From: an uncultured Candidatus Peregrinibacteria bacterium
Lineage (GTDB): Bacteria > Patescibacteriota > Gracilibacteria > CAIRYL01
Direction: 5' to 3'
Assembly: GCA_903882825.1 (NCBI GenBank)
Contig: CAIRYL010000046.1
Location: 1 to 5,973, forward strand
DNA length: 5,973 nt
Every line of letters starts with the position of its first letter. Position 1 is the stretch's first letter. The notes below the pieces were generated by a model. The model saw nothing but the letters and a program-made list of their open reading frames with translations, did no database searches and was not told where the DNA came from. Both the position numbers and the translations under genes were made by a program. Shown here one piece after another: positions 1 to 5,133 of the stretch.

Positions 1-165
1 AGCGTGTCCAATACTTTCAAATGTTTTGCGTCCCATAAGTACGGTTTGGTGTTTAGTGGTTTCCCGAAAATGCTTCATATCTTCTGGCAAATGACATAAA
101 AGCGCATTGTTTTGCCCGAGCTCAAAATTTTTCCCAACCGCACCAATAAGAGTAAACCGTGGCAT
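1..165 (-). CDS. folA: Dihydrofolate reductase, N-terminal 55 residues (cut by window edge)
   Basis: This enzyme reduces 7,8-dihydrofolate to tetrahydrofolate with NADPH in the cytoplasm, supplying one-carbon metabolism. The gene starts at ATG 165 on the minus strand and runs off the left edge, so only about a third of a typical 160-residue enzyme is visible. The fragment aligns with E. coli FolA without gaps at an offset of two residues. Seen are the first strand (FTLIGAVGKN), the NNAL of the M20 loop, LPEDMKHFRE with the catalytic acid D29 (E. coli D27), and MGRKTFESIG (residues 44-53), which begins the NADPH-binding region. The usual Pro-Trp before the catalytic acid (E. coli P21-W22) is Leu-Cys here (L23-C24), which is unusual. 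No Shine-Dalgarno sequence precedes the start; the upstream sense strand is a T-rich run. A weak minus-strand -10-like TAAAAT lies at 195-190. The gene is divergent from the small lipoprotein gene. Identification is secure. Confidence 0.95.
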   Translation of the reverse strand, partial: MPRFTLIGAVGKNFELGQNNALLCHLPEDMKHFRETTKHQTVLMGRKTFESIGHA

Positions 166-244
166 TTTAAAAAAACAAAAAACAGATATATTTTATCTTG
201 ACAAACTATAAAAAGAAAGAGCAAGGTAGCGACCTTTATTTTTA

Positions 245-250
245 TATAAT
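245..250 (+). promoter_or_regulatory. Consensus -10 box directly before the lipoprotein gene
   Basis: A perfect TATAAT ends four bases before the ATG at 255. A transcript starting at the normal distance from this box would begin at or within a base or two of the start codon, giving a leaderless or nearly leaderless mRNA. No good -35 lies 16-18 bp upstream. The consensus-like TTGACA at 198-203 is 41 bp away, too far to pair with it. Chance occurrence in AT-rich DNA is a real alternative. Confidence 0.35.
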
Positions 251-254
251 CATT

Positions 255-686
255 ATGAATAAATTACCAAAAGCATTGGCAATAGGTGGTCTGGCACTGA
301 GTAGCCTACTAACAGCATGTGACACTCATGAGCATACAGATTTATGCGAAGAAATGGCAGATCAAGGAAGAAAATTTACGAGAGACATAAATGATGTGCG
401 AATGTGTGTAACAGACGAAATAGATAAAATAAACTTAAGAATAAAAGCAATAGAAAAAGAAATCAGCGAGGAAAATCCTGAACATCAAGCACCAGGGGTT
501 GATCTTATTGAAGACTTCGAAAGAGAAAGAAAACCGTTTGAAGAACTTTTATTAACACTTTCATCAAAATCTTTCCAAAATCATAGTGGAGATGTAACGA
601 TAACATTTAAAGCAGGAGATATGTTAATGCCTGTTGGTGCGAAAGTTACAAAAGCGCTAAATACAGGAGAAGTAGTTAAAAACTAA
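255..686 (+). CDS. Small predicted lipoprotein of unknown function (143 aa)
   Basis: No family was recognised. The start is taken as ATG 255 rather than the in-frame TTG at 198, because it places a classical lipoprotein signal at the N-terminus: K3 and K6, a hydrophobic stretch at residues 7-19, and the lipobox LTAC with the lipidated cysteine at C22. The mature protein would be membrane-anchored by that lipid on the outer side of the cytoplasmic membrane. It begins with a His/Asp-rich DTHEH segment, has two further cysteines (C31 and C51) that could form a disulfide, and a charged helical stretch at about 44-76 likely to be a coiled coil. The C-terminal part (about 112-141) looks like beta structure. 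Arg codons are 5 AGA to 1 CGA and Ile codons 7 of 9 ATA, unlike folA and truB, which suggests a different origin. No Shine-Dalgarno is present. It is the first of three small plus-strand genes. Confidence 0.7.
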   Translation: MNKLPKALAIGGLALSSLLTACDTHEHTDLCEEMADQGRKFTRDINDVRMCVTDEIDKINLRIKAIEKEISEENPEHQAPGVDLIEDFERERKPFEELLLTLSSKSFQNHSGDVTITFKAGDMLMPVGAKVTKALNTGEVVKN

Positions 687-750
687 GCACCACCGTTTTA
701 AAAACCACCATTTTTCGCCATTTTTGGCAGGTGTAATTTTTTATTTTTTT

Positions 751-1002
751 ATGGAAACTCCAAATCACATCCACGAAGCGCAACATGATACAAAAGACCA
801 ATTAAAAGCACTTCAAGGCGGTGAAGGCGTTCAGCACGTACTAGCGCTTCTAGCAGAATTAAAAATGACATACCAAGAGTTTTTGGAATGGGAAAAAACA
901 CAGACTGAACCGCAATTTACTAAAGACAGGGAGACTCCGCAGGGTAACATAAGAGTATGGCTAAATGATGAGACCCTTGGTATAAGAGGAAAACTAGGGT
1001 AA
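751..1002 (+). CDS. Small hypothetical protein (83 aa)
   Basis: Not recognised. The frame is open further upstream to a TTG at 724, but the ATG at 751 is preferred because the upstream extension would encode a short Phe/Val run from a T-rich tract that looks like leader DNA. The protein is soluble and charged. The N-terminus is His-rich (NHIHEAQH), residues 14-50 are predicted mostly helical with Leu/Ala-rich turns (VLALLAELK), and the tail contains NIRVWLNDETLGIRGKLG. There is no signal peptide, membrane segment or known motif. All three Arg codons are AGR, matching the bias of the upstream lipoprotein gene. The start codon is preceded by seven T residues and no Shine-Dalgarno; a TGTAAT at 732-737 could serve as a -10 box giving a very short leader. 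The gene sits 64 nt after the lipoprotein gene and 54 nt before the next, in the same direction. Its reality rests on length, ATG start and context. Confidence 0.55.
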   Translation: METPNHIHEAQHDTKDQLKALQGGEGVQHVLALLAELKMTYQEFLEWEKTQTEPQFTKDRETPQGNIRVWLNDETLGIRGKLG

Positions 1003-1012
1003 TTCGAAATGG

Positions 1013-1042
1013 CTGGCACTACAACGCATTAAAATGTATACT
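1013..1042 (+). promoter_or_regulatory. Possible promoter for the 123-aa protein gene
   Basis: CTGGCA at 1013-1018 matches the -35 consensus at four of six positions. It is followed after 18 bp by TATACT at 1037-1042, which matches the -10 consensus at five of six. The expected transcription start near 1049 leaves a leader of only about 8 nt before ATG 1057, too short for a standard ribosome-binding site, and none is seen. This suggests the gene can be transcribed independently of the two upstream genes. Confidence 0.35.
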
Positions 1043-1056
1043 TATTCCCATTCTTT

Positions 1057-1428
1057 ATGGCAGGAAATACAGCAAATACGCCAAAAAAACCAGCAGTGGA
1101 AAAAACTCCAGAACAGGAATTTTTTGTTTTACAACAAGCTTTAGATCAAATACTCCGGTGTTTAAATCACTGGCAGAACAAATTAACAACAGAAGAAACG
1201 GACGAAAAGAAAAAATCCGCTGAAAACAGTCTACAAGAGTTGAGAAATCTCGCTCTCACAAATTTCACTGAGCTAAAAAGATTGGCACAATCAAACGCGG
1301 ATCTTATACTCACCATAACTGATAATTCAACTTCCGAGGAAAAAACATCAACAATACGTATCTCCGAATATACAAACAATATTCGGCAACAATTACAAAC
1401 GCGTGGAATTTTAACCGCAAACGAATAA
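1057..1428 (+). CDS. Small helical hypothetical protein (123 aa)
   Basis: No family was recognised. The ATG at 1057 is the first in frame. Residues 1-18 are a low-complexity Thr/Pro/Lys segment, probably disordered. Residues 19-85 are rich in Leu, Glu, Lys and Gln with heptad-like spacing (FFVLQQALDQILRCLNHW, then SLQELRNLALTNFTELKRLA) and probably form two antiparallel helices or a coiled coil joined by a charged KKK linker near 51-53. A Thr/Ser-rich segment at 85-100 and a short C-terminal helix (103-115) follow. There is no signal peptide or membrane segment, so it is probably cytoplasmic. Arg codons are mixed (2 AGA, 4 CGN), unlike the two small genes upstream. It converges with the Wzz-like gene, with 17 nt between the stop codons and no convincing terminator. 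The helical composition could suit a small scaffold or adaptor, but no function is assigned. Confidence 0.6.
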   Translation: MAGNTANTPKKPAVEKTPEQEFFVLQQALDQILRCLNHWQNKLTTEETDEKKKSAENSLQELRNLALTNFTELKRLAQSNADLILTITDNSTSEEKTSTIRISEYTNNIRQQLQTRGILTANE

Positions 1429-1445
1429 ACCAAAAAAGAAGTGTA

Positions 1446-1982
1446 TTATTTAAAAAATGTTCGTCTTTTTGCCCACTGTGCCAGCGGAATACAAAAAATA
1501 CCAAATACTACCCCAAAAATGGCTCCCGACAGTATTCTTAAAAACATACGAGGGCTTAACACCGAAACCGAAACAGGAGAAAAAATAATTTTATACACCG
1601 TCTCCGAAACCCTATTTACATCTGCTAACTGAGCATTAAGGCCATGCGTTAACGCTTCAGAAAGATTTTTTACTGCTATTTCATCGGGAGCGGTAATGGT
1701 AAATACCATATTTTGTCGTTCTTGTTTTTGTGCAGAAAAATCACCATTTTGTCCGGTTAATACGGCAGTACGAAAAGCTGGAGAATGTGTCCATCCGACA
1801 ATTGTTTCCGCAAAAAAATTAGTCGCCGATTCTTTTTCCGAAACACTCGATTCTCGATCTGCCGAAACAAGCGTCCCAAAAAGAATTCCTTGGGTAATCG
1901 GAACACTTACAACAGAAAAAATCCACATCCCCAAAGCTCCCAAAAGAGCAGTACACACAGGAATCCAAAAAAGAGATTTCAT
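1446..1982 (-). CDS. Short Wzz/YveK-like two-helix membrane protein (178 aa)
   Basis: The topology is that of a polysaccharide co-polymerase (Wzz/YveK family), which sets the chain length of surface polysaccharides. There is an N-terminal membrane helix at about 7-28, an extracytoplasmic domain at about 30-143, and a C-terminal membrane helix at about 147-167 followed by a short basic tail (AKRR). Family-like features are FFAETIVGWTHSPAFRTAVL (57-75), a strand-helix segment FTITAPDEIAVKNLSEAL (94-111), and a Pro/Ser-rich approach to helix 2 (FSPVSVSVLSPR) before a Gly-spaced helix (SGAIFGVVFG). At 178 residues it is shorter than usual members, lacks the long coiled-coil arm, and has no attached tyrosine kinase. 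ATG 1982 is chosen because it starts directly at the signal-anchor; the longer reading from 2078 would overlap the upstream gene by 77 nt. It lies 19 nt downstream of the TPR gene, probably in one transcript. The start is preceded by a T-rich run with no Shine-Dalgarno. The gene is real; the family assignment is tentative. Confidence 0.55.
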   Translation of the reverse strand: MKSLFWIPVCTALLGALGMWIFSVVSVPITQGILFGTLVSADRESSVSEKESATNFFAETIVGWTHSPAFRTAVLTGQNGDFSAQKQERQNMVFTITAPDEIAVKNLSEALTHGLNAQLADVNRVSETVYKIIFSPVSVSVLSPRMFLRILSGAIFGVVFGIFCIPLAQWAKRRTFFK

Positions 1983-2001
1983 AAAAAAAAACAAAAAAAT
2001 A

Positions 2002-3453
2002 TTACAAAGCAGATGAATTCGCCATTTCTTGCACCAAAGCATTATACTCTTGTGCCGATAATGATCCAATACTTCCAAATTTATCCAACTCGTATGCTTT
2101 CTGAAAAAGGGCTAAAGCTTCTTCTTTTTTACCTTGCCCTTTTTTCAGTTTTCCATAATTCATCCACAATGCCGGTAAAAGGGCATCACGCTCTTTCGCT
2201 TTTTCTAAAGCCTTTTCTGCATTTTCAAAATCCCCTTTCGCTACTAATGCCCAACCCAACAAATTATATGCCATCGCACTTTCGGGAAAACGCGTTACCG
2301 CCTGTGTCCCAAACGTTATTCCCATATCAGGAGATTTCAGTGCTTCAATCGCAATCCAAATAGGACGAATAAAATCCTGAATAGTACTTTCTTTTACTTC
2401 TAAAATTTTCTGAAAATATTCTAAAGATTCTGCATATTGTTCAGATCGAAACAAGGTTTCGGCTAAATGTCGTTCTACCTCTTGTTTCGGCTTAAAACCA
2501 TTAGAAATAGCATTTTTAAATTGTACAATAGCAGGATCATTAAGCCCTAATTCGGTGAGAGTAAGCCCTAAAAAATAAGCACTTTCGTCATTGGTAGGAT
2601 CTAAAGAAACTGCTTTTTCAAGGGCATTTTGTGCGGTATGAAATTTCCCAAGAGAAAGATATGCATATCCTACTAAAATCCAAGCATCACGGTAATCCGG
2701 ACGAGCTTCGAGCGTGGGACGAAGCATTTCAATGGTCATATTATAAAACCCTAAAGTATTATATTTTTGAGATAAAAGCGCACGAAGATGATTTTCATTT
2801 CCATCGGGATACAGTGCGTATTCTTCATACGCCGAAAGAATTTGTTTTGATTTTTCCGAAAACGAAGTTTGTAAAAGATTTTTTAATTTTTCCTGCGCCA
2901 CTTGATGATCTCCAAAATAAGAAGCTAAAAGTCCATCATAAAAAATACGACTTGCATTTTCAGGTGCAAGAGCACTAAACGCCATTTTTGCCGAAGGGAA
3001 ATCTCCCTTTAATATCAATACTTCTCCTCTTCTAATCACAATATTCGTATCGGTTGGGTATTGCGTCAGGTATTTATTCGTAATTTTTTCCGCTTCCGAA
3101 AAATCACGCCGAGCAATATACGACTCAATAAGCATTTTCCATGATTCTTGATCATTGGGTGCCGTCGCCAATATTTCTTCTAAATCTCGGATAGCATTTG
3201 AATATGATCCTTGCGTAAAAAATGAAGATGCCCTTTGTTTTTTTTCAGCCAACGTTATTTCTCCGCCGTTTTCATGTAATAATGTTCCAGCAATGGTATA
3301 GATAGGAACATTTGTAGGCGCCGTAACATCCACAGGAACAAGAGGTGATGGCGCTTGATTTTCAAATACGTGTGGGAAAGTTTTAAAAACTCCCACTAAA
3401 AATACTCCAACGCTTATAATAAAAAAGAGTATATATCCCCAAAGTCCTCTCAT
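2002..3453 (-). CDS. Membrane-anchored TPR-repeat protein (483 aa)
   Basis: TPR repeats are paired helices that form protein-binding superhelices. This protein has a short N-terminus, one membrane helix at about 4-23 acting as signal-anchor, a Pro-rich linker (31-50), then roughly ten TPR units from residue 72 to 456. The clearest are at 72-100, 104-134, 257-287 (LGKFHTAQNALEKAVSLDPTN), 291-320, 395-425 (KGDFENAEKALEKAK) and 429-456. The units are probably outside the cytoplasmic membrane, given the lack of positive charge after the helix. ATG 3453 is chosen over the in-frame TTG at 3507 because it puts the membrane helix at the N-terminus and leaves room for the likely promoter. The gene leads a minus-strand pair with the Wzz-like gene 19 nt downstream, so it may scaffold an envelope assembly process such as polysaccharide export. 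It is divergent from the PilC-module gene. The domain call is secure; the biological role is unknown. Confidence 0.88.
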   Translation of the reverse strand: MRGLWGYILFFIISVGVFLVGVFKTFPHVFENQAPSPLVPVDVTAPTNVPIYTIAGTLLHENGGEITLAEKKQRASSFFTQGSYSNAIRDLEEILATAPNDQESWKMLIESYIARRDFSEAEKITNKYLTQYPTDTNIVIRRGEVLILKGDFPSAKMAFSALAPENASRIFYDGLLASYFGDHQVAQEKLKNLLQTSFSEKSKQILSAYEEYALYPDGNENHLRALLSQKYNTLGFYNMTIEMLRPTLEARPDYRDAWILVGYAYLSLGKFHTAQNALEKAVSLDPTNDESAYFLGLTLTELGLNDPAIVQFKNAISNGFKPKQEVERHLAETLFRSEQYAESLEYFQKILEVKESTIQDFIRPIWIAIEALKSPDMGITFGTQAVTRFPESAMAYNLLGWALVAKGDFENAEKALEKAKERDALLPALWMNYGKLKKGQGKKEEALALFQKAYELDKFGSIGSLSAQEYNALVQEMANSSAL

Positions 3454-3478
3454 ATATAAAAATGAAGAATGCTGTAAA

Positions 3479-3507
3479 ACAGTACATTTAGACACAAAAA
3501 GATGCAA
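3479..3507 (-). promoter_or_regulatory. Possible promoter of the TPR / Wzz-like pair
   Basis: Reading the minus strand, TTGCAT (3507-3502) and TACTGT (3484-3479) are separated by 17 bp, resembling -35 and -10 boxes (four of six matches each). The predicted start near 3472 would leave a leader of about 19 nt before ATG 3453, again without a Shine-Dalgarno. This supports the shorter start for the TPR protein, since the alternative TTG start overlaps the -35 box. The elements are only partial consensus matches. Confidence 0.3.
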
Positions 3508-3541
3508 ATTCTATATTCAGATTTCATGGTAAAAAATATAA

Positions 3542-3550
3542 TGATATACT
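3542..3550 (+). promoter_or_regulatory. Extended -10 promoter of the PilC-module gene
   Basis: TGATATACT is an extended -10 element (TGn followed by TATACT), a type that can work without a strong -35. No good -35 is seen. Transcription would begin near 3557, leaving about 16 nt of leader before ATG 3573. A second -10-like TATAAT lies at 3537-3542 and overlaps it. The element lies in the 119-bp divergent region shared with the TPR gene. Confidence 0.4.
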
Positions 3551-3572
3551 CTGTAATGCTTTTCATTTGGTC

Positions 3573-5087
3573 ATGCAAAATTATTCTTATATTGCCCTTA
3601 ATAGTGATAGTCAGCAGTTAAAAGGAATTATATCTGCAGAAGATTCTCGTGGTGCTCGTAAAAAACTCCACGATATGGGTCTTTCCGTGATTATTTTAGA
3701 AGAAACAAATGAAACCAGAAGTAGTAGCGCACAAAACTCCATGACGGGTGATGGGATGCAAAGTTTTGAATTTCATGTCGTCGATTCCAATGGGAAAAGC
3801 TTAAATGGAACTATTGACGCCATCGATCGAAAAAATGCACTCCGACGATTAGCAACCGAATACAATTTTAAAATTCTTTCACTGGCGAACACCAAAATTC
3901 CACTAGAAACCCGTTTTGAAGAAGGGAAAAAAGACCTGCAAGATCTTATAGAAGAAACAGAAATAGAGTTCGGAATTACTATTAACAAAGAAGAACAAGG
4001 TGCCGAAGACTCACAATTAAAAGATTTAGTAGGAGATGGATTTGAAGAAGAACGCCAAATTCTTATGGCAGAAATTGATACCATTACTCAAAAAACAACA
4101 CAGATTTTAATTGAATATCAAGAAAAAATTCCCCCCGAAAGTATTGATGATACCAGAAAATACCTCGACGAACTCATGAGACTTAAACTTTCCAATAATC
4201 TTGTTCTTATTCGAAAGCTCACAGAATCTCTCTTTAAAAAAGTAGATGAACTGATTGAAGAATTTATTAGCAATGAAACTGACGATGAAAGATTAAAAGA
4301 ATTAAAAGAAGCACTGGCAGAAGAACAAGAAGATATGGAAAAAGCCAGATCTTCTCGAGGAAATAACTACCAAGCCATTACCACTAACCTCAAAGCTCTC
4401 TCCGAACGACTCGATCATCTTTTAGGGAAAAAATCTCTTCGAAAAAAGAAAAAGGAGGAAATGAGTGAAATAAGAATTCTTTTTAAAGAATTCTCTCGAG
4501 TTTCGAAAATGTTTTTTTCCGCCATTTTTACCACTAATCAAACTTTACGAAAACAACGTTTAAATGAAGTACAAAAAACATGGAATGAATGGCTTAAAAA
4601 ATGGAATGAATTAAATACTCGTCCCACTGAAGCAGAAAAAACAGAAAAATCTCAACGAAAAACTCTTCAACAAATACGAGCACAGAAATTCCAACAGACA
4701 TCTGAAATACATGAAGAAAACCCATCAGAAGAACTTTCTGAAAACGCCATTTCTGAAGACGATGAAGATGTTCTCTACATTCCAGAAACAGATATTGTTT
4801 CTATTTTCCTGAGAGAACTTCGTTTTTTTATAGGAAGTTTACTGGCAGTCTTGCTCTTTTTCTTCTTTTTTTCAGACTTTTTCCTATTGTACAGCGAACA
4901 AAGTATTTCTAAAAATTTTGAAAAAGTATCCGCTTCTCCAGGATTTTTTCTCTTCTTTGTTTTTCTCTTTTACACATTTTTCTTTTTAACCATTCGTGAG
5001 AGGTATTTTTGGGGGAAAATAATGCACAGCGCCGTCTTTTTTTTGGTATGTTGTGGCGGAATGTTTTGGTATGCCTCAAATTATTAA
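3573..5087 (+). CDS. Tandem GspF/PilC N-module protein with coiled coil and three membrane helices (504 aa)
   Basis: The N-terminus carries two copies of the small module that opens GspF/PilC platform proteins of type II secretion and type IV pili. Copy 1 (about 4-42) and copy 2 (about 65-104) align without gaps at a 61-residue offset: Y4/F65, G18/G79, A22/A83, A28/A89 and L32/L93, matching the family pattern aromatic-x-A/V-x-D-x-x-G-x(4)-G-x-I-x-A-x(5)-A-x(3)-L. Copy 1 has Ser13 where copy 2 has Gly74. Next come an acidic linker (105-155) and a long charged helical region (155-390) with probable coiled coils and a basic KKSLRKKKKEE patch. Membrane helices follow at about 418-439, 457-474 and 483-501, the first very Phe-rich. 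The helical GspF/PilC membrane domains are absent, so this is not a normal platform protein. ATG 3573 is preferred to TTG 3567. The modules would face the cytoplasm. The gene is divergent from the TPR gene and convergent with truB. Function unknown; a pilus or secretion link is inference. Confidence 0.75.
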   Translation: MQNYSYIALNSDSQQLKGIISAEDSRGARKKLHDMGLSVIILEETNETRSSSAQNSMTGDGMQSFEFHVVDSNGKSLNGTIDAIDRKNALRRLATEYNFKILSLANTKIPLETRFEEGKKDLQDLIEETEIEFGITINKEEQGAEDSQLKDLVGDGFEEERQILMAEIDTITQKTTQILIEYQEKIPPESIDDTRKYLDELMRLKLSNNLVLIRKLTESLFKKVDELIEEFISNETDDERLKELKEALAEEQEDMEKARSSRGNNYQAITTNLKALSERLDHLLGKKSLRKKKKEEMSEIRILFKEFSRVSKMFFSAIFTTNQTLRKQRLNEVQKTWNEWLKKWNELNTRPTEAEKTEKSQRKTLQQIRAQKFQQTSEIHEENPSEELSENAISEDDEDVLYIPETDIVSIFLRELRFFIGSLLAVLLFFFFFSDFFLLYSEQSISKNFEKVSASPGFFLFFVFLFYTFFFLTIRERYFWGKIMHSAVFFLVCCGGMFWYASNY

Positions 5088-5133
5088 AAAATGAAAAAAA
5101 ATTATTCCATTATTCCCAACATTTTTTGAGGCA
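5072..5133. repeat. Interrupted inverted repeat spanning the convergent gene ends
   Basis: TGCCTCAAA (5072-5080) is exactly inverted as TTTGAGGCA (5125-5133). The right arm continues as CATTTTTT (5120-5127), which also pairs with AAAAAATG (5086-5093). The left arm therefore equals the right arm's 14-nt complement with an 8-nt insertion. The repeat covers the last codons of both convergent genes and the 14-nt gap between them. Neither side has a T-tract right after the stem, so it is not a standard intrinsic terminator, but it could form a 3'-end structure in both transcripts. Confidence 0.4.

Noticed and set aside
198..203. TTGACA, a perfect -35-like hexamer upstream of the lipoprotein gene
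   Set aside because: No -10-like box lies 15-19 bp downstream, and the nearest TATAAT is 41 bp away, so it is not called as part of a promoter.
717..728. Small inverted repeat GCCA-TTTT-TGGC followed by T-rich DNA, a possible terminator of the lipoprotein gene
   Set aside because: The stem is only 4 bp, with no stable extension and no T-tract directly after it.
1433..1470. AAAAAGA / TCTTTTT pairing across the convergent ends of the 123-aa and Wzz-like genes
   Set aside because: An AT-only 7-bp stem with a 24-nt loop is expected by chance in such AT-rich sequence and is too weak for a terminator.
1983..2032. Possible terminator after the TPR gene: weak stem at 2009-2032 followed on the minus strand by a long T-tract
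   Set aside because: The stem has only about five pairs with a bulge, it lies inside the coding sequence, and the Wzz-like gene follows after 19 nt in the same direction.
1785..2363. Long plus-strand open frame of about 190 codons across the Wzz-like and TPR genes
   Set aside because: It is antisense to two well-supported genes and its product is Lys/Asn/His-rich low-complexity sequence with no domain, a shadow frame.
2631..2978. Plus-strand open frame of 115 codons inside the TPR gene
   Set aside because: It is antisense to clear TPR repeats and has no recognisable features.
3773..4084. Minus-strand open frame of 103 codons inside the PilC-module gene
   Set aside because: It is a Ser-rich shadow of the acidic coding strand with no motif.
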